NCBI RefSeq assembly: GCF_003634695.1
Contig: NZ_RBWV01000015.1
Coordinates: 1-64,000, forward strand
From: Motilibacter peucedani
GTDB taxonomy: Bacteria > Actinomycetota > Actinomycetes > Motilibacterales > Motilibacteraceae
Direction: 5' to 3'
Length of the DNA stretch: 64,000 nucleotides
Shown: positions 35,422 to 44,088 of the stretch, one piece after another
How the letters are laid out: every line of letters starts with the position of its first letter
Position numbering within the stretch: the first letter of the stretch is position 1
Position numbers and translations under genes: made by a program
Notes under the pieces: model-generated
Databases searched by the model: none
Told to the model about the DNA's origin: nothing
Seen by the model: only the letters and a program-made list of their open reading frames with translations

Positions 35422-36402
35422 ATGCAGCTCTCGCCCCGCACCATCGGCGCCTCGGGCGCCACCCTGACGGCCGTCATCTGGGGAGGGCAGTTCATCGTCG
35501 CGCGCTCCGCCTTCCCCCACCTCTCGCCGGTGTGGATGACCGCGCTGCGCTACCTGCTCGCCGGCGCGCTGCTCCTCACCCTGCTGCTGGTGCGCGAGCC
35601 GGGGGCGCTGCGCGACGTGCGCCGCGACCCCCGCGCAGGGCGGGTGCTGGCGTACGGCGTGGTCGGGTTCGCCGGCTTCAACCTCCTGGCGTTCGTGGGG
35701 CTGCAGCACAGCAATCCGGAGCCCGCTTCGCTCATCGTCTCGACCATGCCGCTGCTCACCGGCTTCGTGCTCTGGGCCAAGCTCGGCCGGCGCCCGAGCC
35801 GGGTCACCTGGGTGGTCGCCGCGGTGGCGCTGGTGGGCGTCGGAACCGTGCTGACGGACGGACACCTGGACCGACTGGTCACGGGTGGTCTGGGCTGGGG
35901 CGAGGGGCTCGTGCTGCTGGGCGCGACCTGCTGGGTGGTCTACACGACCGGCGCCGCCGAGGTCCCCGAGTGGTCGCCGCTGCGCTACACCGCCGTCAGC
36001 GCCGCGTCCGGCGGCCTCGCCGCCCTCGCCGTCGCGGTCGTCCTCACGATGACCGGCGTCCTCTCCGCCCCGGGAGCGGGCGACGTCGCCGCAGCCTGGT
36101 GGCAGCTGGCCTACCTCGTCGTCCCTGGCGCCCTGGTCGCCGTCCTGAGCTGGAACGCCGCCGCCCGCACCCTCGGGGCCCAGGACGTGTCGCTGTTCAT
36201 CAACCTCGTGCCGGTCACGACCTTCGCCGTCGAGGCGGTCCGCGGCCAGGCGCCGCACCCCGCCGAGGTCGCCGGCGCGCTGCTGACGGTCGCCGCGCTC
36301 TTCGCCGGCAACCTGCTGGGGCGCCGCCGCCCCGCCGCGCCCACCGCGCCCGCCGAGCCCGCGGTCGAGCGCCGGGTGCCGGCAGGCACGATGACCGCAT
36401 GA
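35422..36402 (+). CDS. EamA/DMT-family transporter
   Basis: A 326-residue membrane protein with about ten hydrophobic segments arranged as two EamA repeats, typical of drug/metabolite exporters. The N-terminus has AVIWGGQFIVARSAF, a common EamA pattern. The C-terminal tail is Pro/Ala-rich and cytoplasmic. It is divergent from the GlxA regulator, with 88 bases between the starts. Its stop overlaps the next dehydrogenase start as ATGA, so the two form an operon. The exported compound is unknown. Confidence 0.88.
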   Translation: MQLSPRTIGASGATLTAVIWGGQFIVARSAFPHLSPVWMTALRYLLAGALLLTLLLVREPGALRDVRRDPRAGRVLAYGVVGFAGFNLLAFVGLQHSNPEPASLIVSTMPLLTGFVLWAKLGRRPSRVTWVVAAVALVGVGTVLTDGHLDRLVTGGLGWGEGLVLLGATCWVVYTTGAAEVPEWSPLRYTAVSAASGGLAALAVAVVLTMTGVLSAPGAGDVAAAWWQLAYLVVPGALVAVLSWNAAARTLGAQDVSLFINLVPVTTFAVEAVRGQAPHPAEVAGALLTVAALFAGNLLGRRRPAAPTAPAEPAVERRVPAGTMTA

Positions 36403-37433
36403 GAGCTCTGGTGTTCGAGGCGTTCGGCGGCCCGCTCGAGGTGCGCGAGGTGCCCGACCCGGTGCCGTCGAGGGGCGGCGTCGTCGTCCGGGTCGGCGCC
36501 ACGGGGGTCTGCCGGAGCGACTGGCACGGCTGGCAGGGCCACGACCCCGACATCCGGCTGCCGCACGTCCCCGGCCACGAGCTCGCCGGCACCGTCGAGG
36601 CGGTGGGCGACGACGTACGCCGCTGGCAGCCCGGCGCGCGGGTGACGGTGCCGTTCGTCTGCGCCTGCGGGCGCTGCCGGCAGTGCCTCGACGGCGACGG
36701 GCAGGTGTGCCCGCACCAGACCCAGCCCGGCTTCACGCACTGGGGCTCGTTCGCCGAGCTGGTCGCCCTCGACGCCGCGGACGTCAACCTCGTGGCGCTG
36801 CCCGACGAGGTCTCGTTCAGCACCGCGGCCGGCCTGGGCTGCCGGTTCGCCACCGCCTACCGCGCCGTCGTCGCGCAGGGACGCGTACGCGTCGGCGAGC
36901 GCCTCGCGGTGCTCGGGTGCGGAGGTGTCGGGCTCTCGGCGGTGCAGGTCGCGGTCGCCGCGGGCGCCCGGGTCGTCGCCGTCGACGTCTCGCCGGGCGC
37001 GCTCGCGCTGGCCGCCGAGCTCGGCGCCGAGCAGGTGCTCGACGCCGGGTCGGTCGACGACGTCGGTGCGGCCGTGCGCGAGCTGACCGGCGGTGGCGTC
37101 GACGTCGCGCTCGACTGCCTCGGCTCGGCGCAGACCTGCGCCGGCTCGATCGAGTCGCTGCGCCCGCGCGGCCGGCACGTGCAGGTCGGGCTGCTGCCGC
37201 CCGCGCTCGGCCGGCCGGCCGTGCCCATGGAGCGGGTCGTCGCGCTCGAGCTCGAGATCCTCGGCAGCCACGGCATCGCGGCGCACGCCTACCCCGAGCT
37301 GCTGGGGCTGGTGGAGGCCGGGCGGCTGCGGCCCGACCGGCTGGTCACCCGCGAGCTGTCGCTCGACGGGGCGGGGGAGGCCCTGCGCACCGTGGGCTCG
37401 ACGCCGGGCTTCTCGGTCGTGACGTCGTTCTGA
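36399..37433 (+). CDS. Zinc-dependent alcohol dehydrogenase (MDR family)
   Basis: A 344-residue medium-chain dehydrogenase distinct from the one at 30600. The catalytic zinc Cys is in GVCRSDWHGW and GHE is in VPGHELAG. The structural zinc lobe has cysteines in CACGRCRQCLDGDGQVC. The cofactor loop is GCGGVG near residue 173. The sequence character fits the alcohol-dehydrogenase group acting on simple alcohols or aldehydes; no substrate is claimed. Its start overlaps the EamA transporter stop. menF is convergent, with 13 bases between the stops. Confidence 0.88.
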   Translation: MRALVFEAFGGPLEVREVPDPVPSRGGVVVRVGATGVCRSDWHGWQGHDPDIRLPHVPGHELAGTVEAVGDDVRRWQPGARVTVPFVCACGRCRQCLDGDGQVCPHQTQPGFTHWGSFAELVALDAADVNLVALPDEVSFSTAAGLGCRFATAYRAVVAQGRVRVGERLAVLGCGGVGLSAVQVAVAAGARVVAVDVSPGALALAAELGAEQVLDAGSVDDVGAAVRELTGGGVDVALDCLGSAQTCAGSIESLRPRGRHVQVGLLPPALGRPAVPMERVVALELEILGSHGIAAHAYPELLGLVEAGRLRPDRLVTRELSLDGAGEALRTVGSTPGFSVVTSF

Positions 37434-37446
37434 GCCGGGAGGAGCC

Positions 37447-38661
37447 TCAGAGCGCGCGGGTCAGCGCCGCGCGCACGGGCTCGAACTTCGCCCGCGCCTC
37501 GGCCGCCTCGGCCTCGGGGTCGCTGTCGCCGACGATCCCGCAGCCGGCCCACAGGCGGGCGGTGCGGCCGTCCAGCTGTGCGCACCGGAGGGCGAGCCCG
37601 AGCTCGCCGTCGCCGGTCGAGTCGACCCAACCGACCGGACCCGCGTAGCGGCCGCGGTCGCTGCGCTCGAGCTTGCCGATCGCCCGCATCGCCGCCCGCG
37701 TCGGCGTCCCGCCGACCGCGGCGGTCGGGTGGAGGGCGCCGGCGAGCTCGAGCAGCGAGGCGTCGTCGGCGACACGGGCCCGCACGTCGGTCGCCAGGTG
37801 CACGACGTTGGCCAGCCGCAGCAGGTAGGGGTCGCCCGCGCGCACGTTCTTGCAGTGGGCGGCGAAGCCCGCGACGAGGGAGTCGACGGCGTAGCGGTGC
37901 TCGAGCTGGTCCTTCTCCGAGTCGAGCAGCGCCCGGTCGCCCTCGTCGCCGTTGGCGCGCACGGTGCCGGCGAGCACCCGCGACTCGGCGAGCTCGCCGC
38001 TGCGGCGCACCAGCAGCTCGGGCGTCGCACCGACCAGGCCGTCGACGGCGAAGGCCCAGCACGACGGGTAGCGCTCGGCGAGGCCCTGCAGCAGCCACCG
38101 CGCGTCGACGGGCGCGTCGGCGGTCGCCACCTGGTCGAGCGCGAGCACGACCTTGTCGAGGTCTCCGGTGGCGATGGCGTTGCGCACCCACCCGATCGCG
38201 GCCCGCCAGTCCTCCGGCGTCGTCGCGCCGTCGCCCCAGGCGACCGTCTGCGGTGCCGAGACCGGCACCGGCGCGACGTCGCCGTCCACGCCGTCGACGG
38301 TCGTGCGCCAGAAGCGCCCGTCGCGGGAACCGACGACCACGGCCGGCACCACGAGCCGCGACGTGCTCGGGCCGTCGGAGAACGCGAAGCTGCTGAAGGC
38401 GACCAGCCCGGTGCCGGGCAGGCCCACCTCGTCGAGGACCTTGGCGTCGGCGGCCACCTCCGACCACCAGCGCGCCGCGGTGTCGAAGCGGTCAGGGCCG
38501 GCGGTCTCGAAGCGGGCGGCCTCGCCCCAGCCGACGATGCCCTCGCCGCCGGTCACCCAGGCGTGCGCCGCGGGCCCGGGCAGCGCCGACAGCAGCGGTC
38601 CGGGGTCGTCGACCTCGACCGTCCGGGCCACGATCGGGCCCGTCGTCGGCGCGGTGGTCAC
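37447..38661 (-). CDS. menF: Isochorismate synthase
   Basis: A 404-residue chorismate-binding enzyme that converts chorismate to isochorismate, the first committed menaquinone step. The C-terminal catalytic domain has [27 protein letters not shown] and [11 protein letters not shown]. The Lys in LDKVVLA (about residue 170) corresponds to the water-activating Lys of isochorismate synthases. A siderophore-type isochorismate synthase is the alternative, but the other men genes nearby favour MenF. GTG 38661 follows TAACCT by six bases (leaderless). It is divergent from menG. Confidence 0.9.
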   Translation of the reverse strand: MTTAPTTGPIVARTVEVDDPGPLLSALPGPAAHAWVTGGEGIVGWGEAARFETAGPDRFDTAARWWSEVAADAKVLDEVGLPGTGLVAFSSFAFSDGPSTSRLVVPAVVVGSRDGRFWRTTVDGVDGDVAPVPVSAPQTVAWGDGATTPEDWRAAIGWVRNAIATGDLDKVVLALDQVATADAPVDARWLLQGLAERYPSCWAFAVDGLVGATPELLVRRSGELAESRVLAGTVRANGDEGDRALLDSEKDQLEHRYAVDSLVAGFAAHCKNVRAGDPYLLRLANVVHLATDVRARVADDASLLELAGALHPTAAVGGTPTRAAMRAIGKLERSDRGRYAGPVGWVDSTGDGELGLALRCAQLDGRTARLWAGCGIVGDSDPEAEAAEARAKFEPVRAALTRAL

Positions 38662-38667
38662 CGCACG

Positions 38668-38673
38668 AGGTTA
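38668..38673 (-). promoter_or_regulatory. Leaderless -10 box for menF
   Basis: The minus strand reads TAACCT, then six bases, then GTG 38661. There is no ribosome binding site in front of the GTG. The menG start is 66 bases away on the other strand, so the two promoters lie close together. Confidence 0.5.
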
Positions 38674-38726
38674 CGTGGGCCGGGGGCGCCGCGCGCCCCA
38701 GCCGTCGTCTGGCACGCTTGCCGCCC

Positions 38727-39455
38727 ATGGACGGCGACACGGCGCGGCGAGCGGACCTCGGCAAGGACCCGCACGACGTCGCGGCGATGTTCGACACCGT
38801 CGCCCCGCGCTACGACCTGGCCAACGACGTGCTGTCCCTGGGCCAGGACCGCATCTGGCGCCGCGCGGTGCGCCGCGCGGTCGACCCGCGGCCCGGCACC
38901 CGGGTGCTCGACCTGGCCGCCGGCACGGGCACGTCGTCGCGCCCCTTCGCCGACGGCGGTGCCCTCGTGGTCGCGGCCGACTTCAGCCTCGGGATGCTGC
39001 GCGCCGGCACCGGTCGGCGTGCCGCGGGCGTCGTGCCGGTCGGGGCCGACGCGCTGCACCTGCCCTTCGCCGACGACGCGTTCGACGCCGTGACCATCTC
39101 CTTCGGCCTGCGCAACGTCAACGACACCGCGCTGGCCCTGCGCGAGCTGCTGCGCGTCACCCGCCCCGGCGGCCGGCTGGTCGTCTGCGAGTTCAGCACG
39201 CCGACGCTGCGCCCGCTGCGCACGGTCTACTCGCGCTACCTCGTGCGGGCGCTGCCGCGCGTCGCCCGCCGCGTCGGCACCAACGGGCCGGCCTACGCCT
39301 ACCTCGCCGAGTCGATCGCGGCCTGGCCCGACCAGGAGGCACTGGCCCGCGTCGTGCGCGACGCCGGCTGGGAGCAGGTCGAGTGGCGCGACCTGACCGG
39401 CGGGATCGTCGCGCTGCACCGCGCCAGGAAGAGTGCGGCGTCTCCGGAGGGGTAG
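38727..39455 (+). CDS. menG: Demethylmenaquinone methyltransferase
   Basis: A 242-residue class I SAM-dependent methyltransferase of the UbiE/MenG family, which methylates demethylmenaquinone in the last step of the pathway. Motif I is [11 protein letters not shown], the family segment [16 protein letters not shown] precedes it, and [10 protein letters not shown] follows. ATG 38727 is preferred to the TTG at 38718; a CACGCT box eight bases upstream may give a very short leader. The start faces menF. The CsbD gene lies 9 bases downstream with its own strong ribosome binding site. Confidence 0.93.
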   Translation: MDGDTARRADLGKDPHDVAAMFDTVAPRYDLANDVLSLGQDRIWRRAVRRAVDPRPGTRVLDLAAGTGTSSRPFADGGALVVAADFSLGMLRAGTGRRAAGVVPVGADALHLPFADDAFDAVTISFGLRNVNDTALALRELLRVTRPGGRLVVCEFSTPTLRPLRTVYSRYLVRALPRVARRVGTNGPAYAYLAESIAAWPDQEALARVVRDAGWEQVEWRDLTGGIVALHRARKSAASPEG

Positions 39456-39464
39456 GAGGTCGTC

Positions 39465-39638
39465 ATGGGACTCGACGACAAGATCTCGAACGCAGCAGAG
39501 AAGCTCACCGGCTCGGCCAAGGAGAAGGCCGGTGACGCGACGGGCAACGAGGACCTCCAGGCCGAGGGTGCCGGCCAGGAGTCCGTGGCCGACCTGAAGC
39601 AGGCCGGCGAGAAGATCAAGGACGCCTTCAAGAGCTGA
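39465..39638 (+). CDS. CsbD-family stress-response protein
   Basis: A 57-residue, strongly charged helical protein: MGLDDKISNAAEKLTGSAKE, then KAGDATGNEDLQAEG and a C-terminal IKDAFKS. The Lys/Glu-rich CsbD layout, with the TGxAKExxGxxTGNxxLxxEG pattern, is clear. CsbD proteins accumulate under general stress in many bacteria, but their molecular function is unknown. The ATG has AGGAGG five bases ahead. It is 9 bases after menG and probably shares its transcript. Confidence 0.88.
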   Translation: MGLDDKISNAAEKLTGSAKEKAGDATGNEDLQAEGAGQESVADLKQAGEKIKDAFKS

Positions 39639-39685
39639 CCCGCACCCGGAGCGCAGAGGCCTCGGGCGGGCCGGTCCGCCGCGGC

Positions 39686-39691
39686 TAGGCT
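39686..39691 (+). promoter_or_regulatory. Leaderless -10 box for the FAD/Fe-S dehydrogenase
   Basis: TAGGCT is followed by six bases and ATG 39698, with no ribosome binding site. This predicts transcription from the start codon. No -35 match was found. Confidence 0.5.
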
Positions 39692-39697
39692 CGCGGC

Positions 39698-42601
39698 ATG
39701 ACCGGCTCGCTCGAGGCTGCGCTGCGCCAGGCCGTGCGCGGTGAGGTGGAGTTCGGCAGCTCCACCCGGGCGGTCTACGCGACCGACTCCTCGAACTACC
39801 GCCAGGTGCCTATCGGCGTGGTCTTCCCGCGCGACACCGACGACCTCGTCGCAGCCGTACGCGTGTGCGCCGACCACGGCGTCCCCGTCCTCGGGCGCGG
39901 GGCCGGCACCAGCCTGGCCGGCCAGGCCTGCAACGTGGCGGTGGTGCTCGACACCAGCCGCCACATGACCCGCATCCTCGAGATCGACCCGGTGCGCCGC
40001 ACCGCGCGCGTGCAGCCCGGTGTCGTGCTCGACGACCTGCGCCGGGCCGCGGAGGTGCACGGCCTGACCTTCGGCCCCGACCCCGCCACCCACGCCTGGT
40101 GCACGCTCGGCGGGATGATCGGCAACAACTCGTGCGGCACGCACGCGCTCTACGCCGGCAAGACGGTCGACAACGTCGAGAGCCTCACCGTGGTGACCTA
40201 CGACGGCGAGGTGCTCGAGCTCGGCGCCTACGACGACTCCGCCTACGCAGCAGCAGTGGTAGCAGGTGGTCGCACGGCTGAGGTGCTGGGTGGGCTGCGC
40301 GAGATCGGGCGCCGTCACGAGGCCCTTGTCCGAGAGCGCTACGTCGACATCCCGCGCCGGGTGAGCGGCTACAACCTCGACCAGCTGCTGCCCGACAGCG
40401 GCTTCCACGTCGCTCGAGCGCTCGTCGGCACGGAGTCGACCTGCGTGCTGGTCGCCGAGGCGACGGTGACGCTGTCGGTCAGCCCCGCCCACCGCCGCCT
40501 GGTCGTCCTCGGCTATCCCGACGTCTTCGCCGCGGCCGACGCGGTGCCCTCGCTCCTGGGGCACGGCCTGCTCGGCCTCGAGGGGTTCGACGAGACGCTC
40601 GAGCGCCAGATGCGCGACCGCGACCTGCACGTGCAGCACCTCGAGCTGCTGCCCCCGGGTGGCGGCTGGCTGCTCGCCGAGCTCGGCGCCGACGACCCTG
40701 CGGAGGCCGACGCGCGCACCGACGCCTTCACCGCCGCGCTGCCCGACGGCGTCGCGTGGCGCCGGTTCGACGACGAGACCGACCAGCGACGGGTCTGGCT
40801 CGTGCGCGAGTCGGGGCTCGGCGCCACAGCCATCCGCGCCGACGGCCGGCACAACTCCGAGGGCTGGGAGGACGCGGCGGTCGCGCCGGAGCGGCTCGGC
40901 GAGTACCTCCGCGCGGTCACCGCCCTCTGGGACGACTACGGCTACTCCGGCGCCTGGTACGGCCACTTCGGCCAGGGCTGCGTCCACACCCGCAACGACT
41001 TCGACCTGCACACCGAGCAGGGCCTGCGCGACTACCGCTCCTACGTCGAGCGCGCCGCCGACCTCGTCGTGTCGATGGGCGGCTCGCTCTCGGGGGAGCA
41101 CGGTGACGGCCAGTCGCGCGGCGAGCTGCTCGAGCGGATGTACGGCCCCGAGCTGGTCGACGCCTTCCGCCAGTTCAAGGCGGTGTTCGACCCGCGCGGC
41201 CGGATGAACCCCGGCAAGGTCGTCGACGCGTACCCGCTCGACAGCTCCCTCCGCTTCGGGCCCGACCACCGCGTCGTACGCCCGCACCAGCAGTTCTTCG
41301 CCCTCGCCGATGACGGCGGGTCGCTGCAGACGGCGGTCGAGCGCTGCGTCGGCGTCGGTCGCTGCCGCCGCGACGACGCGGGCACCATGTGCCCCTCCTA
41401 CCGCGTCACCCGCGACGAGCGCCACAGCACCCGCGGCCGCGCCAAGCTGCTCGCCGAGATGTTCCAGGGCGAGGTGACGCCCGCGACCTGGCGCAACGAC
41501 GACGTGCGCGAGGCGCTCGACCTGTGCCTGTCGTGCAAGGGGTGCCAGACCGACTGCCCCACGCACGTCGACATGGCGACCTACAAGGCGGAGTTCCTCT
41601 CCCACCACTACGCGCGCCGGCTGCGCCCGCGGGTGATGTACGCGCTCGGCCTCCTCCCGTGGGCCGCCCGCGCCGCGACGGCGGTGCCGAGGGCCGCGAA
41701 CCTCGTGCTGACCGCGCCCGGCCTGTCGCAGCTCGTACGCCGTGCCGCCGGCGTGACGACCGCGCGCCCGGCGCCGCGCTTCGCTGCCACGTCCTGGCGG
41801 CGTACGCGGTCGGCGCGGGACCACGCGCGCACGTCCCAGCCGACCGTCGTCGTCTGGCCCGACACCTTCACCGACGCGTACTCGCCCGAGGTCGGCGAGC
41901 GGCTGGTCGAGCTGCTCGAGCGGCTGGGGGAGCGGGTCGTCGTGCCGGAGCAGTGGGGCTGCTGCGGGCGCCCCCTCTACGACGCGGGCATGCTCGCGAC
42001 GGCCCGCCGCACCCTGGCCGGGCTGCTCGACGTCCTCCAGCCGTGGCTCGACCGGGGGCTCCCCGTCGTGGTGCCGGAGCCCAGCTGCCTGTCGACGTTC
42101 CGCGACGAGCTGCCGGGCCTGCTGCCGGACGACCCGCGGGCGGCTCGGCTGGCCTCGCTGGCCCGCAGCCCCGCCGAGCAGCTGCTCGCCTCGTCGCGGC
42201 TCGACGGGGCGCTGGCGGCAGCGCCGCACGACCTCCCGGAGCGGCTGGTGATCCACCCGCACTGCCACGCCCGGGCCGGCGCCGCCGCTCCGGCCGACCG
42301 CGAGCTGCTGCAGCGGCTCGGCCACGAGGCCGAGGTGCTCGACGCGGGGTGCTGCGGGCTCGCCGGGTCGTTCGGCTTCGACGCCGCGCACGAGCCGCTC
42401 TCGCGCCGCATCGGCGAGGAGAGCTGGCTGCCGCAGGTGCGCGCCGCCCTCGGCGACGACCGGCTCGTGGCCGACGGCTTCAGCTGCCGGACCCAGCTCG
42501 ACCATCTGGGCGGGCCGGCCGCCACCGACCTCGTGACGCTCGCGTGGCAGCGGCTCTGCGACGGCGGGCAGGGGCGGCCGGCAGGAGTTAGGGGAGACTG
42601 A
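39698..42601 (+). CDS. FAD-linked oxidase with C-terminal Fe-S domain (D-2-hydroxyacid dehydrogenase type)
   Basis: A 967-residue fusion. The N-terminal half is a GlcD/vanillyl-alcohol-oxidase FAD domain (PVLGRGAGTSLAGQA; IGNNSCGTHA; HFGQGCVH). The C-terminal half is GlpC-like, with two ferredoxin-type cysteine clusters (CVGVGRC...MCPSY and CLSCKGCQTDCP) and two CCG motifs (WGCCGRPLYDAG and GCCGLAGSFGFD). Such fused enzymes oxidise D-lactate, glycolate or D-2-hydroxyglutarate and feed electrons to quinone; which substrate is not decidable here. Its place between menG and the menJ-nuo genes fits an electron-transport role. There are 104 bases to the menJ-like gene. Confidence 0.9.
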   Translation: MTGSLEAALRQAVRGEVEFGSSTRAVYATDSSNYRQVPIGVVFPRDTDDLVAAVRVCADHGVPVLGRGAGTSLAGQACNVAVVLDTSRHMTRILEIDPVRRTARVQPGVVLDDLRRAAEVHGLTFGPDPATHAWCTLGGMIGNNSCGTHALYAGKTVDNVESLTVVTYDGEVLELGAYDDSAYAAAVVAGGRTAEVLGGLREIGRRHEALVRERYVDIPRRVSGYNLDQLLPDSGFHVARALVGTESTCVLVAEATVTLSVSPAHRRLVVLGYPDVFAAADAVPSLLGHGLLGLEGFDETLERQMRDRDLHVQHLELLPPGGGWLLAELGADDPAEADARTDAFTAALPDGVAWRRFDDETDQRRVWLVRESGLGATAIRADGRHNSEGWEDAAVAPERLGEYLRAVTALWDDYGYSGAWYGHFGQGCVHTRNDFDLHTEQGLRDYRSYVERAADLVVSMGGSLSGEHGDGQSRGELLERMYGPELVDAFRQFKAVFDPRGRMNPGKVVDAYPLDSSLRFGPDHRVVRPHQQFFALADDGGSLQTAVERCVGVGRCRRDDAGTMCPSYRVTRDERHSTRGRAKLLAEMFQGEVTPATWRNDDVREALDLCLSCKGCQTDCPTHVDMATYKAEFLSHHYARRLRPRVMYALGLLPWAARAATAVPRAANLVLTAPGLSQLVRRAAGVTTARPAPRFAATSWRRTRSARDHARTSQPTVVVWPDTFTDAYSPEVGERLVELLERLGERVVVPEQWGCCGRPLYDAGMLATARRTLAGLLDVLQPWLDRGLPVVVPEPSCLSTFRDELPGLLPDDPRAARLASLARSPAEQLLASSRLDGALAAAPHDLPERLVIHPHCHARAGAAAPADRELLQRLGHEAEVLDAGCCGLAGSFGFDAAHEPLSRRIGEESWLPQVRAALGDDRLVADGFSCRTQLDHLGGPAATDLVTLAWQRLCDGGQGRPAGVRGD

Positions 42602-42625
42602 CCGGCCGGTCGCTGCAGACGTGCC

Positions 42626-42662
42626 TAGACTGCTGCCACGAGTCCATGTGAACGCGTTCACA
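42626..42662 (+). promoter_or_regulatory. Promoter with a perfect CRP/GlxR-type operator ahead of menJ
   Basis: TAGACT (42626-42631) is a TANNNT -10 box. The 16-base palindrome TGTGAACGCGTTCACA (42647-42662) matches TGTGA-N6-TCACA, the consensus of actinobacterial cAMP receptor-type regulators (CRP/GlxR), in every defined position. Centred about 17 bases after the predicted transcription start, it would act as a repressor site. The menJ ATG is at 42706. LacI-type operators have a central CG, whereas the centre here is GC, so that reading is less likely. Confidence 0.7.
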
Positions 42663-42705
42663 AGGGGTCTCGACAGGCGCAGGCACGAGGAGGTGACGGC
42701 GGACG

Positions 42706-43995
42706 ATGAGCGTGACGAGCGGAGCGGTGCAGGGCATCGCGGGCAGCACCGAGGCAGACGTCGTCGTCGTCGGTGCCGGGCCCGCCGGGTCCACCACGGC
42801 CGCCCACCTGGCGCGTGCCGGGCTCGACGTCTGCCTGGTCGAGAAGACCGCCTTCCCGCGCGAGAAGGTGTGCGGCGACGGCCTGACCCCGCGCGCGGTC
42901 GCCCAGCTGGTCAAGCTCGGCATCGACACCAGCGAGCAGGCCGGCTGGCTGCGCAACAAGGGCCTGCGCATCCTCGGCGGCGGCCACACCCTCCACATGC
43001 CCTGGCCCGAGCTGGCCAGCTTCCCCGACTACGGCCTGGTGCGCCGGCGCGACGACTTCGACGAGCTGCTGGCGCGCACCGCGCAGAAGTCGGGCGCCCG
43101 GCTGGCCGAGCGCACGGCAGTGACGGAGCCGCTGCTCGACGAGCGCAGCGGCCGGGTGACCGGCGTGCGTGCCAAGGGCCCCGAGGGCGAGCCGCTCGAG
43201 GTGCGGGCCCCGCTGGTGATCGCGGCTGACGGGAACTCCTCCCGCCTCTCGCTGGCCCTGGGCCGGCGCCCGCGCGACGACCGCCCGATGGGCGTCGCCG
43301 TGCGCGCCTACTACACCAGCCCCCGCGACAAGGACGACTGGCTCGAGTCGTGGCTCGAGCTGTGGGACGGCTCCAACCTGCTGCCCGGCTACGGCTGGGT
43401 GTTCGGCATGGGCGACGGCACGAGCAACGTCGGGCTCGGCATGCTCAACACCACCAAGGCGTGGGGCACGGTCGACTACCGCGACCTGCTGCGGCGCTGG
43501 CTCGACGGCACGCCCGAGGAGTGGGGGCTGCGCGAGCCCAACCGCGTCGGACCCGTGCGCGGGGCGGCGCTGCCGATGGGCTTCAACCGCCAGCCCCACT
43601 ACGACCGCGGCCTGCTGCTCGTCGGCGACGCCGGCGGCATGGTCAACCCGTTCAACGGCGAGGGCATCGCCTACGCGATGGAGTCCGGCGCCATGGCGGC
43701 CGAGGTCGTCGCGCAGGCGCTGTCGCGAGCGGAGGGCCCGGCGCGGGAGAAGGCGCTGGCCGCCTACCCGCAGGCGCTCAAGGACACCTGGGGCGGCTAC
43801 TTCACCCTCGGGCGCGCCTTCGTCAAGCTCATCGGCGACCCGCGCGTCATGCGCGTCGCGACCTCGCGCGGGCTCTCGCACGAGACGCTGATGAAGTTCA
43901 CCCTCAAGCTCCTGGCCAACCTCACCGACCCGCGCGGCGGGGACGCCATGGACCGGATCATCAACGGCCTCGCCAAGGTGGCGCCGTCCGCGTGA
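42706..43995 (+). CDS. menJ: Geranylgeranyl reductase-family protein, probable menaquinone reductase MenJ
   Basis: A 429-residue FAD-dependent reductase of the geranylgeranyl-reductase family. The dinucleotide-binding motif DVVVVGAGPAGSTTAAHL is at about residues 12-30. CGDGLTPRAV is the family's substrate/FAD motif, and GDAGGMVNPFNGEGIAYA is the second FAD motif. In mycobacteria the homologue saturates one isoprene unit of the menaquinone tail, and the gene lies near menG and a polyprenyl synthase, as here. A role in other isoprenoids (archaeol-like lipids, carotenoids) is less likely. Transcription is probably controlled by the CRP-type site upstream. A hairpin separates it from nuoA. Confidence 0.85.
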   Translation: MSVTSGAVQGIAGSTEADVVVVGAGPAGSTTAAHLARAGLDVCLVEKTAFPREKVCGDGLTPRAVAQLVKLGIDTSEQAGWLRNKGLRILGGGHTLHMPWPELASFPDYGLVRRRDDFDELLARTAQKSGARLAERTAVTEPLLDERSGRVTGVRAKGPEGEPLEVRAPLVIAADGNSSRLSLALGRRPRDDRPMGVAVRAYYTSPRDKDDWLESWLELWDGSNLLPGYGWVFGMGDGTSNVGLGMLNTTKAWGTVDYRDLLRRWLDGTPEEWGLREPNRVGPVRGAALPMGFNRQPHYDRGLLLVGDAGGMVNPFNGEGIAYAMESGAMAAEVVAQALSRAEGPAREKALAAYPQALKDTWGGYFTLGRAFVKLIGDPRVMRVATSRGLSHETLMKFTLKLLANLTDPRGGDAMDRIINGLAKVAPSA

Positions 43996-44005
43996 CCGAC
44001 CCGGC

Positions 44006-44027
44006 GCGCTGCCGACGAGGGCAGCGC
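44006..44027 (+). terminator. Stem-loop between menJ and nuoA
   Basis: GCGCTGCC (44006-44013) and GGCAGCGC (44020-44027) form a perfect 8-base stem with a 6-base loop, ten bases after the menJ stop. The downstream sequence is not T-rich, so termination is likely partial. It would allow the nuo operon to be driven mainly from its own promoter. Confidence 0.5.
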
Positions 44028-44036
44028 GGCAGCACT

Positions 44037-44042
44037 TAGGAT
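44037..44042 (+). promoter_or_regulatory. Candidate -10 box of the nuo operon
   Basis: TAGGAT matches TANNNT and follows the hairpin at 44006-44027. A start about seven bases downstream would give a 5' leader of roughly 40 bases to the nuoA GTG, which has GAGGAG. No -35 hexamer was recognised. Confidence 0.4.
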
Positions 44043-44088
44043 GCGGCGCCCGACGACGGAGTCGGGGCACACAGAGAGGAGCGCTCGC

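Noticed and set aside
33507-36398. Long plus-strand extension upstream of the second alcohol dehydrogenase
   Set aside because: The first 960 or so codons are antisense to, or out of frame with, clear genes (SDR, GlxA, EamA). The conserved dehydrogenase N-terminus starts at 36399.
39299-42661. Very long open frame on the minus strand (over 1100 codons)
   Set aside because: It is antisense to the FAD/Fe-S dehydrogenase, whose motifs are complete. Long antisense frames are expected at this GC content, and the translation has no recognisable domain.
42647-42662. Reading the palindrome as a LacI-type operator
   Set aside because: LacI-family sites have a central CG; here the central pair is GC and the arms fit the CRP consensus exactly.
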